64,000 nucleotides of DNA from Flavobacteriales bacterium (GCA_020630395.1 JAHDBM010000004.1:20701-84700), one strand, 5' to 3'; shown: positions 43,510 to 53,848, numbered from the stretch's first letter. A program made the numbers and translations. Notes: generated from the sequence alone by a model not told the origin.

Positions 43510-44694
43510 TTATGGGCTTTCATTGTATGGAATGTTATAATGATTAATAATTTTTTGGTTTATTCTTAGCCAACCATAATCTCCTAGGTGCATAACATCA
43601 GTTAACATTCCTTTTTCATAATGAGCAGTATCGCTAATAAACATATTAAAAGTAGGGATGTTAAATCGATTACTTATAGATTCTATAGAATCTATAATGG
43701 GGGTTAAATCGGTTAGGTTTTCGTATGCATAAGGATTTAATGGCTGTATAATGAATAAGGGATCGGCTTTATATTCGTGTAATAATTGACATAATAACCT
43801 AAAGTCTTGTAATTCCTGATTATTATTCATTTCTGGAATTTTTTGAAAAGCTTTTTTCCCTTTTGTGTAATTGGTATAGTAGTCATTATTTATACCCCAT
43901 TTATTATTAGTTGATTGATTAGTGTGGTCGTTTATTGACTTGGCTGTTAATTTATCCCACTTTATGCTAGGTAAACTGTCTTTTTTTGGTGTGTGGTTGC
44001 AGTTGTCTGGAAGAACGGGAGTAATTTCTTTTCTAGAGTTTAGCAATAGATTATTTATAAAGCTTAGAGGAGCATTTTTTATTTTACTCCATTCGTTACG
44101 ATCATAATAAAAAGCCTTCATTACCCATGAAGGACTACTGATGTCATTATAATTTCGGGAGATATAATCACTTAGAGCTTGCTTATAGGTGTAATTTAAA
44201 GAATCATTTCGGTATATATTTAACAGAAAACGCTCGTTAGCATATTCTAAGAAAGATGGAATAGAAGTTCCTTTTTCATAACCATTCGTAAACCATCCAG
44301 GCGAAACAACCACAATAATTTTACTATCCTTTAGGTATTGACTATAATGTAATAGCTGAGTGAAAATTGCAAAATTTTGATTTCCTGCATGTCCCATTCC
44401 AAGCACATTCGAATAGGTATGTTTAGGAATAAAATGAAACGGTTTAAGTTTTGAAGTGTCTTTTCCAGTTAATTCGGAAGAACCTAAAATAAGAATGTTA
44501 TTTTTTATTGATAAGTTAAGCGCTATATCAGCTTCAGCTTGATCGCCTTTATCATAATTTAAGTAAAGGCCAGATGTTTTGGAAAGACATAGACTATCAG
44601 GTGTTATTTCGTTCTCCGGAAATGTAGTAATGCAAAAATAGGAGATGCCCCCAGCAACAATTAATGTGATTAAATGAAGAACAACTTGTTTCAT
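43510..44694 (-). CDS. dltD: DltD-like protein
   Basis: A 394-residue protein anchored by an N-terminal helix with the rest outside the inner membrane. The SGNH-type catalytic residues are visible: Ser in I-L-G-S-S-E-L (71-75) and the Asp/His pair in T-D-V-M-H-L-G-D-Y-G-W near the C-terminus. G-M-G-H-A-G-N-Q-N and V-S-P-G-W-F are also DltD-like. DltD completes transfer of the D-alanyl group to its acceptor. The start overlaps the dltC-like stop by 4 bases (ATGA). Confidence 0.88.
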   Translation of the reverse strand: MKQVVLHLITLIVAGGISYFCITTFPENEITPDSLCLSKTSGLYLNYDKGDQAEADIALNLSIKNNILILGSSELTGKDTSKLKPFHFIPKHTYSNVLGMGHAGNQNFAIFTQLLHYSQYLKDSKIIVVVSPGWFTNGYEKGTSIPSFLEYANERFLLNIYRNDSLNYTYKQALSDYISRNYNDISSPSWVMKAFYYDRNEWSKIKNAPLSFINNLLLNSRKEITPVLPDNCNHTPKKDSLPSIKWDKLTAKSINDHTNQSTNNKWGINNDYYTNYTKGKKAFQKIPEMNNNQELQDFRLLCQLLHEYKADPLFIIQPLNPYAYENLTDLTPIIDSIESISNRFNIPTFNMFISDTAHYEKGMLTDVMHLGDYGWLRINQKIINHYNIPYNESP

Positions 44695-44918
44695 TGTTTC
44701 TCTAAGTAGGCTACAATATGATTTATGGATTCAAAGTGTTCTGGAATGACATCACTATTAGGAATGTGAACATCATACTCCTCTTCAATAGCAACAACAA
44801 GATCCACTACCACAATTGAATCTAATAAACCAGACTCTATTAAAGATTCTTCATTGGAAACTTCAGTAAACGCTAGTTCGTTAATTTGCTCTTTTAAAAA
44901 ATCATGTAAACCTTCCAT
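44691..44918 (-). CDS. dltC: DltC-like acyl carrier protein
   Basis: A 75-residue acidic carrier protein. Ser34 in G-L-L-D-S-I-V-V-V-D-L is the expected 4'-phosphopantetheine site, and the helix after it (V-V-A-I-E-E-E-Y-D-V-H-I-P) matches carrier proteins of the DltC type. Length matches DltC (about 78). It is the first gene of the operon; the 55-base gap to sprA holds the sprA terminator and presumably the dlt promoter. Confidence 0.85.
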   Translation of the reverse strand: MEGLHDFLKEQINELAFTEVSNEESLIESGLLDSIVVVDLVVAIEEEYDVHIPNSDVIPEHFESINHIVAYLEKQ

Positions 44919-44948
44919 GTGGCAAATATAGGGATTTAAAGATTGTAT

Positions 44949-44973
44949 AAAAAGAGGCTTTTAGCTTCTTTTT
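44949..44973 (-). terminator. Terminator of ruvA-sprA
   Basis: A 10-bp stem (AAAAAGAGGC with GCTTCTTTTT, one G-U pair), loop of 5, directly after the sprA stop, with a T tract on the minus strand. Confidence 0.7.
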
Positions 44974-47900
44974 TTACTGAAATAAGTTAATCCTCAAGGC
45001 AAACCCAACATTTTGGTTCATGGTTGGGAAAGAAGTAGAGATAAATGGATTAGTCATGACTCTGTCGTAGTAAAAACGTAACGTAAACTGTTTGTTTATT
45101 ACATAATCAGCAGATGCTTTTATAGAGATGTATCTTTGTCCAGCAGTAAGTTGATTTTGTTCTTCTACAATTTTTCTAATAATCGTTTTATTACTACGTA
45201 TAGACATATCTAAACGAGCATTAATATCACTAACAGGTTTTTTCTTACCAATTTTAAATGGAAGCTCTACTTTTTCGAAACGGTAACCCGTACCAATTGT
45301 AATTTCATTTCCTTTAAGTTCAGTAATTTGGTTATTCGTTAAACTTAACGAGATGTTTCGGTTACTCTTGTATTCAAACTTTGTGATTAAACTGTTTTTC
45401 CAGGTCGCATCTACTTTAAATAGTGGACTAAATTGCTCAGTAATAGATACGGCTAAAATTTGTTGTCCAGGGATAAAATTATTTGCTTGATCTCTAGCGG
45501 TTAAATTACCAAGAGCATCCTCACTAGATTCTAGGTTAGTTGTAAACGTAGCAATATTCATAGTAGAGTTGTAAGCATGAGAGAACGTAATACTCTTAAA
45601 GATTTTCTTCATTGCTTCAATTCTATTTAATCCATCAATGGTTAACCTCCAGTTTAATGCAGGTAAGTTCTTAAAAGGATTAAGTTTATTTGGGTTTAAT
45701 GATTTTCCAGCATAAGAACTCAAGAATGAATTTATTAATACATCTTGTTGCGTGCCATCATAACCATCATAAAATCCAGTAGCTTCTTGTGTACTAGAGT
45801 TTGCGTTTTTCTCACTTAACATTCTAGAAGCATCTCTTCGTGTTTCTAATAACTTATTAAATAAAGCTGATTCACCATCTTCACCATCTTTACTAAAAGC
45901 TGTTTTAAGAGAGTTAAACGAGATACTGTAATTACCCGTTCTCATGCTGTTTAAGTGGTTATATGTATTGGTACTATCCCACATAAAGTTTTCAGTTAAA
46001 TTCTCAGAGAAGGTTAGGTTAGAAGTAAGTTCTAAACGCATTCCTCTAAACGGTTCAAAAGAAGCCCTTCCATTAAATTTTTTAGAGTGATTAATCGTGT
46101 GTTGTTGGGTAATAAACCTACTGGTACTTCCAACTAGCCAATTATTAGCAGCTGCTCTTATGGCAAAATCGTTATCAGTTTGTCTTCCAAATATATCACG
46201 TTCTTGTTCTCCACCAAAAACAAAAGGAACACCAGGAGCTGTAAAACCATTCGACATACCAAAGAACTCTGTCCTTTCTTTATAACCCGGAAGTAATGTA
46301 CCGTCAATTACACTATAATTAAACGTAACAGTTTTAAGCGACATTAATACTTTAGCAAAAGCATCAGTGAAGGTAAGTTTATTAGGGTCTTTTTTCTTTT
46401 TCTTCTTGTCCTCTCCATCTTTTTTGTCTCCATCTTTTTTAGCGTCTTTACCTTTTGGATCTTTCTTTGTTTCAGGCTTTCTTCTAGATGGTCTTCTTCT
46501 TCGGTTACCTTTTTGGTTAACTTTTCTTAAGTATGGAACCTTATTGTAAAGGTTTATCATATTAAAATTACCATTCCATGCTACATTTCTTGAGTTTTGG
46601 ATGGTGTTTCCTAAGCTATCTTGGCTTAATGGAGCTCTTTGCCAATCGTAGGCAACAGAATATTTAGTAGTAAGGTTAACAAAGTCTAGTAAAGGTATTT
46701 TTCTAAATGGCCATTGATAAGTAACATTGGTAGTTTGTGCATAATGGTTGTTTTCCCCAAAATTTCGAATACTTTTCCAAACACTATCTTTTACTTGCTC
46801 AAATTCATCAGCATAAAGTGTTTTGTTAACTCTTAAATCTTGTGGTTCACCAATAAAACCATTATTGTTAGCATTGTAATCAATTTTTAATGATTTAGTT
46901 AAATCCCATTTTAAATCATAATTTCTATCCCAAGTAAATGTCTTAGAGAACTGAGGTATAATTAAAGCGTTACCTGTTATATCTCTTGCTTTAGATTCGT
47001 TATACGTACGATCCATATTGGTTCTAAAAGCAAATTGTTTTGGAATAGGAGAGAGGTTAAAATCTCTAACCAATTGAAACCATTTAGATTTTCTTAATGC
47101 CTTATTATTCCTAAAAGGAGTCCAAGGCTTCATTTTAGTTTGATAGGTATAATTTAACTGACCATTATAGGTTCTGTTAGTGTTGTAATCAGTTTGTATG
47201 TCACGTCTATATAGCTCATTGTAAGCATAGGAAGCGGCAAAGTTTTTTATATCCCAAGGATAACTTTTTTTGCTTTTCTTTTTGGGAGCAATCCTCACAT
47301 TGGTAAGGTTCATACTCCTTCTAACGGTTAAGTCTCGTGAAGCTTTTCTTCTTTTTTGTTGTTCTTCTGCAGTTAAATCGGCAACAGATTCTTTAAACTC
47401 AATATCTGGGTTAAGTGGGTCAAATTGTGGATCGATAATACCTTCAGAAAAACCTAAGAATAGTGGTATTTGCACACCAGCATCTTTTCCAAAGAATTTA
47501 CCAAGTTGAATGTTAGTTGTGGCATCAACTTGCTTAATGGTTTCCCTTTGTCGATCACTTACTTTTTGATCGATACTACCAAACCCAGGAGTACTAATAT
47601 GACCAGCTAATGCAATATTTGCAAAATCAGCTAAATTTGCCTGAACTCTAGATTGTGCTGCATAACCTCCTTGGTCGTCAAAATCAGTCATACGAAGCTC
47701 ATTAATCCATATTTTAGCACATTTATCTAATCCATCATCTGGCATCCAAGGATGGTTTTGATCTTTATGAGGGTTTCTAACTCCAACCATAATGGTTCTT
47801 AATCCTTGTAAATTAGGATTACCAATTACTTTAATAATATGATCTGATTTGCCAGGTACTGCTTGCTTAAATAATGCTAGTAGAGATGCTGCGCCAACAG

Positions 47901-50900
47901 ATAATGCATTATTACGAGCTACTTTTAGGTTTTTTAAATCTTGTAATATAATTTCTAGATTATTTTCCTCAGGCCATATATCATCCACACTAGCTGATCC
48001 CCATGGAGTCATTTTAAGAGGCATTTCATATTCATAGTAATTATATTCAAAATCACTACCAAGTCTTACAAATACTGTTAAGTCATCATCCGAAACTGGG
48101 TTTAAAGCTTGCACATGCTCTTCTGCGTGAACAAACATTTTAATTTTTTTGTAAGAAAGAACATCAAACTCTACATTTCTAAAAGCTGAACGACCAACAC
48201 CATCTTTTAATCCACAAACCTCTAGCTCTAATGATTGCTCATTTAAAAATGCTTGTACAGCTGAGTTTGGATTGATTTCACGAATAATATTTGGAGGAGT
48301 TTCATATTTAATAGGTTGTCTATTGCTATTCTCTTCAATATTTACAGCTCCAATATTAAAGATAGATCCAGAAGGGTCACTTTGAAGATATTCTCCAGCT
48401 TCTACCATAGGTTTTTCAAATCTTCTCCATGTACCTCTTATTAATTCTAATCTAGCAAAACGCAGAACAGCTTCTTGACTAAACTGTTTCATGAAAATTC
48501 GTATAAAACGAATAGATCTAAAATCTTGTATACCATTAATCACTTTATTCGGTTCTCGAATAGGAATTCTAAATTGGTACCAATCTACAGCCTTACCAGA
48601 TTCAGCATGAGTACGAGATACTTTATCAACAATATAATTAGTACCTACTACCATATCAGCAGGTCTTAAACTTACCTTGTATTGATAATAACTTTCGGTT
48701 TCGTTTAAGTTATTATCTCGATTAATATCTTCAATGTCTGGTAGAGTAGTTTTAGAAGTAGGGTATCCATCTCCGTTTTCTAGCTGAGATTGTTCGTTTG
48801 TTGGTGAATTCCCTTCCAAACCATTAAATTTCTTGTATCGCTCAATAATATCAAGGTTGGCAGCATCATAATCATCATCTCTAAAGAAGTTGTAGTCATC
48901 AGCAGAAGGATCGGCTAGAATTTGATTTTTAGCAGCTGGAGTTAATGAAGAACTGTTTACCCAAGTAATATAACTCGAAAAGAAATTAGATTCATTAGCA
49001 TTAGACAAACCATCTAATCCTACATCTTGAAACTCTCTTGTGTTAACATCATTATCAAATGCATTAACAATTACCTGTGTAGTAGGAACTCTACCAAGGT
49101 TAGTTGTTTTCATGATATCTGAATCGAAACTACCATCAGTAGATAATCCATTTTCAAATGATTTAGAACCATCCCTTAAAATATCTTCTGATACATTACC
49201 TAGATTAAAATATAAATCACCTCCTGTTGAATTGTCTGAATCGACATTAGATCCATTTCCTGCTGCATTAAAAGGGTCCATTACCCAAAATTGAATATAC
49301 TCAACATTTGCATTTTCAAAATCATTAGTTTGCAACTGACGCATAATTCCACCCCATCTAGAGCCTGGGTTATTTAACGTACCATTATTCGTTAATCCAG
49401 CCGATAATGAATTAGGATCTGTATCATAGTTATAAGGTCCTCTTTCTTCAGGAAAATAAGCTAAATTAAACATTGCAATACGATCAATATCACCAGCAGT
49501 AGGATCTATACTTCTGTTAGGAAACACCTCACTTTCTCTAACTTGTCGCATTTGGTGGTTATACTGAATTGCATCTGCATTAATATAACCCGGTACTAAT
49601 CCTCTATCTTCATGAAACACTGTTGGATCAATTACATACCAGTTCATCAAAGCACGGTTCATTCCAGATTGAGGATCGTTATTTAATGCTGCTTCTGGAA
49701 ATAAATCAGGTTGTCCTTGTGGAATACTGGCAAGTACCCATGTGTTAAATGAACGTATATCGATAGTAGATTGACTTCCTTCAAAATCATCTATATATGA
49801 ATTTCCTTCTTTACCAATAGCTTTACTATGTCCAGGGATTAAATATGCAGCCTCTAAATTTGCTGTAATAGAAGATTTTTCTTTAGTATTTATAAATGGT
49901 ATTGCATCAGCAATTTTTGTTAAAAAAGGAGCATCACTTTGAAAGTTTCCATTAAGACCAATCATGGTATTTTTAATAGGCTCATCACCAATGTTTACTT
50001 TTTGAGTTAGTGGTCTTTCAGAAAGACGTAACATGGTGGCACCAAGGTTAAAATTCTTATTGAATTTATAATCAAAATGTGTTCCGATTAGGTTTTTTTG
50101 GATCGTACTAAATAATGAGTTACTCTCAACAGATATTTTAATTGGCGTACCAGAGTTTAATACACCATCATTAATAATTTTTACTCTACCCAAGTTGTAA
50201 TCTACAGTAAAGTCTTGATTTTCTATTAATTGAACTCCTCCAGCAGATACTTGTACTGCCCCTTGTGGAATATTAAACGCATTTAATGAAATTTCAGAAC
50301 TACTAGATGATTCATACGTCCCTTTAATCTTAAAACGATTTAATTCTGGAAATTGTAAAGCTTTAATTTTTGTGCTATCATATAATTGAGGGAATGCAAT
50401 TGTTTGAACTACAGAAGGATTTAATCCTGCGTTTAATAGCTGTGTTTCTAAATAAGCTCCAAAGGGTTCCACTTTACTAAAAATAACCCTACCGTTTTGA
50501 GGATTTATGGTTCCTCCATTGGTCACTCTTGGGCCATCAAAAGTTAACGGCACAAAATCAAAAACTCCATCTGGAACAGAGGCACTTTGTACATTTAATA
50601 TATCAGATCCAATTAATTGAATAACGAGTTTATCATCTACACCCGATTGAGGAATATAATTAATATCTACTCCCGTTTTTGGATTATTATACCAAACATC
50701 TAGTTTAAAATTTGTTGGACTAACTTGATAAGCACCTATAGAATAGATATTTTTCATCATCAAGTCCCATGCTTTATATGCAGGCGTATTATTTGTACCT
50801 CTTAATAGTTTTAAGAATAAAGCGTCTTTTCCTTCAACCCCATCAGTAGAAAACTCACCTACTTGATACGTTTTTCCTCCAAATGTATATTGGTATGCTA

Positions 50901-52329
50901 CACCAAGTATTTCATCATTATTTAATGACTGGTTTAAAGAGATGTATCCAAGAACAGAGTTGTAATTATATTCAGAAGAATTAAGTAGTCTTGCATTTTC
51001 TAACTTTTCATAATGTCTACCTTGATTAAATGGTCCAGGTGATCCTGTAGTCCCATCTAAAATAGCGCTAGCGGTAGAAAGATCTCTTATTGCAGGATTT
51101 CCGGTAATGTACGAATACAATCCATTAGCTGTATTGTATGGAATGTTTGGAGTAGATCCACCAGGTCCTGGATTACCTTCTTGCACATTTTGCTCTCCTA
51201 AATCCGCAAAAGCAATAATGTTTCGAGTGTCTTCAAAATCATTTACTCTGTTAGTTACCCATACTTCCATTCGCGTAATTCTAACTTGTGAAGCTACATT
51301 GGGTAATGAGCTCATGGCTTGGTCGAAATTATCTCTATGGTAATGATTTAAAAAGTAGTGTTTGTTAGCTTCGTAATTATCAATATTTAAATCATACTCT
51401 TGTATTTGAGCACCACCTTTAATATTGATTTCTTTTCGTTCACCTTTCTGCTGAGAAAGTACAGTTGAGATGTTTAATTTACCAAATTTCAAATCGGTTC
51501 TAAGTCCAAATAAACTTTGACTACCTTGAATTAAAGAGTTGGATACGGGATATGTAATATGTCCAGCTTCAATTTTTTGGATGATGTCATCTTCATTTCC
51601 TTCAAAACCAAGTTTCATTTGGTTTTCAAAATCAAAAGTAGCTTCTGTATTGTAGCTTGTGTTTATTTTAAGTTTATCACCAATACTACCCGTAACATTC
51701 AATTGTATTTGCTGATCAAAATCAAAGGTGGTAATGCTTCTTTGTCTTACTGGTATTGCAGGATTATCTGTTTTAGAGGTATTAAGTCCAAAACTTAATT
51801 CAGCAGATCCTTGTGGAGTTATTTGAATAAGGTTACTCCCGAAAATATCTTCTAAAGATTTGTTGTCGACATTTAATTTTGGAGCAAATCCAGAGCTATT
51901 AGCAGCATTATCTTCTTCGATTTGAGATTGCCAATAATCTTTCATGGCTTGCTGAAATTCGTATTCACGATATTCATCAAAATCCATGTAATAAGGATCT
52001 CTATAAGTCCCGTCTTCTCCTAATGAACTTTGAAATACGTATTTACCAGATTTTGGATCATAAACAACTTTTCTGTTTACGTTTAAAGGGTCTTTAAAAT
52101 CAATATTAGAACCTCCATTGCCATAAGGGTCATTTGAACCATCACCAATAGGATAAATTAAATCTACATCAGGAGAATCTACTGCAGGTATAATTTCCTT
52201 GGGAGTTTCCCATGTTAAAGATGACACTATTTTATCTCTTGATTTTTTAGCTTGACTAACAAAAAATGCTCCTATGAAACTAACTAGGAAGAAAAACCGG
52301 ATGAATATTTTGTGATCTATTTTTTTCAA
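44974..52329 (-). CDS. sprA: SprA, type IX secretion outer-membrane translocon
   Basis: The 2451-residue protein has the size of known SprA proteins and forms the 36-stranded T9SS outer-membrane channel; it is also needed for gliding in Flavobacteria. The start is TTG (next to a Lys-rich signal peptide), 8 bases after the ruvA stop. Recognisable parts are D-P-Y-Y-M-D-F-D-E-Y near residue 107, repeated I-P-Q-G-A-V-Q-V-S-A-G-G-x-x-L segments, Y-I-D-D-F-E-G-S-Q-S near 840, W-I-N-E-L-R-M-T-D-F near 1540 and a C-terminal strand ending R-I-N-L-F-Q. A Lys/Asp-rich low-complexity stretch lies at about 1940-1983. Substrates in this window include the type A and type B proteins. Confidence 0.96.
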   Translation of the reverse strand: MKKIDHKIFIRFFFLVSFIGAFFVSQAKKSRDKIVSSLTWETPKEIIPAVDSPDVDLIYPIGDGSNDPYGNGGSNIDFKDPLNVNRKVVYDPKSGKYVFQSSLGEDGTYRDPYYMDFDEYREYEFQQAMKDYWQSQIEEDNAANSSGFAPKLNVDNKSLEDIFGSNLIQITPQGSAELSFGLNTSKTDNPAIPVRQRSITTFDFDQQIQLNVTGSIGDKLKINTSYNTEATFDFENQMKLGFEGNEDDIIQKIEAGHITYPVSNSLIQGSQSLFGLRTDLKFGKLNISTVLSQQKGERKEINIKGGAQIQEYDLNIDNYEANKHYFLNHYHRDNFDQAMSSLPNVASQVRITRMEVWVTNRVNDFEDTRNIIAFADLGEQNVQEGNPGPGGSTPNIPYNTANGLYSYITGNPAIRDLSTASAILDGTTGSPGPFNQGRHYEKLENARLLNSSEYNYNSVLGYISLNQSLNNDEILGVAYQYTFGGKTYQVGEFSTDGVEGKDALFLKLLRGTNNTPAYKAWDLMMKNIYSIGAYQVSPTNFKLDVWYNNPKTGVDINYIPQSGVDDKLVIQLIGSDILNVQSASVPDGVFDFVPLTFDGPRVTNGGTINPQNGRVIFSKVEPFGAYLETQLLNAGLNPSVVQTIAFPQLYDSTKIKALQFPELNRFKIKGTYESSSSSEISLNAFNIPQGAVQVSAGGVQLIENQDFTVDYNLGRVKIINDGVLNSGTPIKISVESNSLFSTIQKNLIGTHFDYKFNKNFNLGATMLRLSERPLTQKVNIGDEPIKNTMIGLNGNFQSDAPFLTKIADAIPFINTKEKSSITANLEAAYLIPGHSKAIGKEGNSYIDDFEGSQSTIDIRSFNTWVLASIPQGQPDLFPEAALNNDPQSGMNRALMNWYVIDPTVFHEDRGLVPGYINADAIQYNHQMRQVRESEVFPNRSIDPTAGDIDRIAMFNLAYFPEERGPYNYDTDPNSLSAGLTNNGTLNNPGSRWGGIMRQLQTNDFENANVEYIQFWVMDPFNAAGNGSNVDSDNSTGGDLYFNLGNVSEDILRDGSKSFENGLSTDGSFDSDIMKTTNLGRVPTTQVIVNAFDNDVNTREFQDVGLDGLSNANESNFFSSYITWVNSSSLTPAAKNQILADPSADDYNFFRDDDYDAANLDIIERYKKFNGLEGNSPTNEQSQLENGDGYPTSKTTLPDIEDINRDNNLNETESYYQYKVSLRPADMVVGTNYIVDKVSRTHAESGKAVDWYQFRIPIREPNKVINGIQDFRSIRFIRIFMKQFSQEAVLRFARLELIRGTWRRFEKPMVEAGEYLQSDPSGSIFNIGAVNIEENSNRQPIKYETPPNIIREINPNSAVQAFLNEQSLELEVCGLKDGVGRSAFRNVEFDVLSYKKIKMFVHAEEHVQALNPVSDDDLTVFVRLGSDFEYNYYEYEMPLKMTPWGSASVDDIWPEENNLEIILQDLKNLKVARNNALSVGAASLLALFKQAVPGKSDHIIKVIGNPNLQGLRTIMVGVRNPHKDQNHPWMPDDGLDKCAKIWINELRMTDFDDQGGYAAQSRVQANLADFANIALAGHISTPGFGSIDQKVSDRQRETIKQVDATTNIQLGKFFGKDAGVQIPLFLGFSEGIIDPQFDPLNPDIEFKESVADLTAEEQQKRRKASRDLTVRRSMNLTNVRIAPKKKSKKSYPWDIKNFAASYAYNELYRRDIQTDYNTNRTYNGQLNYTYQTKMKPWTPFRNNKALRKSKWFQLVRDFNLSPIPKQFAFRTNMDRTYNESKARDITGNALIIPQFSKTFTWDRNYDLKWDLTKSLKIDYNANNNGFIGEPQDLRVNKTLYADEFEQVKDSVWKSIRNFGENNHYAQTTNVTYQWPFRKIPLLDFVNLTTKYSVAYDWQRAPLSQDSLGNTIQNSRNVAWNGNFNMINLYNKVPYLRKVNQKGNRRRRPSRRKPETKKDPKGKDAKKDGDKKDGEDKKKKKKDPNKLTFTDAFAKVLMSLKTVTFNYSVIDGTLLPGYKERTEFFGMSNGFTAPGVPFVFGGEQERDIFGRQTDNDFAIRAAANNWLVGSTSRFITQQHTINHSKKFNGRASFEPFRGMRLELTSNLTFSENLTENFMWDSTNTYNHLNSMRTGNYSISFNSLKTAFSKDGEDGESALFNKLLETRRDASRMLSEKNANSSTQEATGFYDGYDGTQQDVLINSFLSSYAGKSLNPNKLNPFKNLPALNWRLTIDGLNRIEAMKKIFKSITFSHAYNSTMNIATFTTNLESSEDALGNLTARDQANNFIPGQQILAVSITEQFSPLFKVDATWKNSLITKFEYKSNRNISLSLTNNQITELKGNEITIGTGYRFEKVELPFKIGKKKPVSDINARLDMSIRSNKTIIRKIVEEQNQLTAGQRYISIKASADYVINKQFTLRFYYDRVMTNPFISTSFPTMNQNVGFALRINLFQ

Positions 52330-52337
52330 AAGCGTAA

Positions 52338-52922
52338 TTAAAGTTTTTTAAGTGAGTACTTAATTAATTCTTCAACATCCTTTATTTGTGGGTTTTTAGC
52401 TAAGACCGTGTCAATGGTTTTTTCTGTAGCTTTTTTATCAAACCCTAAGACCAACATAGCAGATAACGCTTCAGTTTTTAAGGTATTGTTTGGAGATACA
52501 AAAATATTATCAGAAACACCTACCTTACCAATCTTATCTTTTAGGTCTAAGATCACTCTTTGTGCGGTTTTAGCTCCAATTCCTTTAATAGCTTTTAAAG
52601 CGTCTACATTACCCGAAGCAATAGCACCAATAATTTCTTGACTATTTAATGATGACAACATCATCCTTGCTGTATTTGTCCCAACCCCAGAAACTGAAAT
52701 AAGTTGTTTAAACAACTCTCGTTCTTCAATATCAGCAAAGCCATATAGTGTATGAGAATCTTCCTTTACAGAAAGATAGGTGTGTAGTTTGCAAGCTTCT
52801 TGATCTTTCATTGCCGAAAAGGTTTGCAATGAAATGTGCAAGAAGTAACCAACACCATTGGTTTCAATAATGGCGTAAGATGGATTTTTTTCTACTAATT
52901 TACCGCTTATGTATGTGATCAT
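52338..52922 (-). CDS. ruvA: Holliday junction branch migration protein RuvA
   Basis: A 194-residue protein with the RuvA opening M-I-T-Y-I-S-G-K-L (OB-fold domain), the tandem helix-hairpin-helix segment L-I-S-V-S-G-V-G-T-N-T-A-R and I-K-G-I-G-A-K-T-A-Q-R, and the C-terminal domain A-L-x-x-L-G-F that contacts RuvB. It binds four-way junctions in recombination and repair. sprA follows 8 bases later and is probably co-transcribed; this gene order is familiar from Flavobacteria. Confidence 0.97.
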   Translation of the reverse strand: MITYISGKLVEKNPSYAIIETNGVGYFLHISLQTFSAMKDQEACKLHTYLSVKEDSHTLYGFADIEERELFKQLISVSGVGTNTARMMLSSLNSQEIIGAIASGNVDALKAIKGIGAKTAQRVILDLKDKIGKVGVSDNIFVSPNNTLKTEALSAMLVLGFDKKATEKTIDTVLAKNPQIKDVEELIKYSLKKL

Positions 52923-53050
52923 ATCCTAATATCTTAACAATAAGAATCCGCTAAGATATAAAAACTAACTGCTTTATATCAATGATTCAAATTCAAAATG
53001 TGTTTGGGTAAAGATAGGATCGAATAATTTTAGAATTTTCGTAAAGATAT

Positions 53051-53080
53051 AAAAAAAGGAGAGCCGCTCAGCTCTCCTTT
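53051..53080 (-). terminator. Rho-independent terminator
   Basis: A 10-bp stem AAAGGAGAGC/GCTCTCCTTT with a 6-base loop; on the minus strand it is followed by T residues. It lies after the T9SS type A cargo gene. Confidence 0.88.
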
Positions 53081-53104
53081 AAAAATTATAAATTGTTTAA
53101 CACA

Positions 53105-53848
53105 TTAATTTGTTATAATAACCTTTTTTGTTTTAATAGCATTTGTGTTTGTTTGAACAGAAACAAAATATACTCCAGATTTAAAATTTTCAGTATTGAC
53201 AATTGTATTTGTGTTATTAGCTGGTATAGTAGTAATTACTTTACCTAATAAATCTGTAACAGTAATGACAGCATTACTATTAATGGTTTGTTCATCTAAA
53301 TTTACATTTAAAACACCAGAATTAGCTGGATTAGGAAATACATTTAATTCGATTTTACTAGATAATTCTTCTATTGAAGCAGCATTAGCAACATCAAAAA
53401 CAACATCTACATATGCTGTGTCGTTTAAGTCATTTACATCAAACCAAACAAATCTGATCTTAGTAGGTCCGTGTAAATTTTTAATGTAAACGTGTCCATT
53501 AAAAATTGCTGATGAATCATTATCTAGTGCAAGAGGATCAGAGTCTAAAACTGGTTGACTTCCATATGCAACAGGAGGAGAGCATGTACTCCAGCATATT
53601 GCGTTATCCATTCCGCTAACCCCATAAAAGATTTCTCGTTTCTTTACTTTATATGTTTTGGTGCTTCCACTGATGTTTTTAGCTTCAATATCTGCAACTA
53701 CTTCAAAATCGCTAGATAATCCATTAACGGTTATTTCTGTTCCATTTATAAGTCCTGTTCCACCTCCATGAACATCTCTTAATTCAATTTGAGAGAAGCC
53801 AGAGGCTAATATAGAACTTAATGCTATTGAGAGTAATGTTTTTTTCAT
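53105..53848 (-). CDS. Secreted protein with T9SS type A sorting domain
   Basis: A 247-residue protein with a signal peptide ending G-F-S-Q. Residues about 20-150 are a beta domain with two cysteines in C-W-S-T-C. The C-terminal 80 residues are a type A sorting domain: L-N-V-F-P-N-P-A-N, T-V-T-D-L-L-G-K-V, F-K-S-G-V-Y-F-V-S-V and T-K-K-V-I-I. It is therefore probably exported by SprA/T9SS and attached to the surface or released. Function of the N-terminal domain is unknown. It is a single gene with its own terminator. Confidence 0.88.
   Translation of the reverse strand: MKKTLLSIALSSILASGFSQIELRDVHGGGTGLINGTEITVNGLSSDFEVVADIEAKNISGSTKTYKVKKREIFYGVSGMDNAICWSTCSPPVAYGSQPVLDSDPLALDNDSSAIFNGHVYIKNLHGPTKIRFVWFDVNDLNDTAYVDVVFDVANAASIEELSSKIELNVFPNPANSGVLNVNLDEQTINSNAVITVTDLLGKVITTIPANNTNTIVNTENFKSGVYFVSVQTNTNAIKTKKVIITN

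Noticed and set aside
46367-46549. Plus-strand Phe/Ser/Leu-rich frame within sprA
   Set aside because: It is the shadow of the Lys-rich SprA insert; low complexity in the antisense frame.
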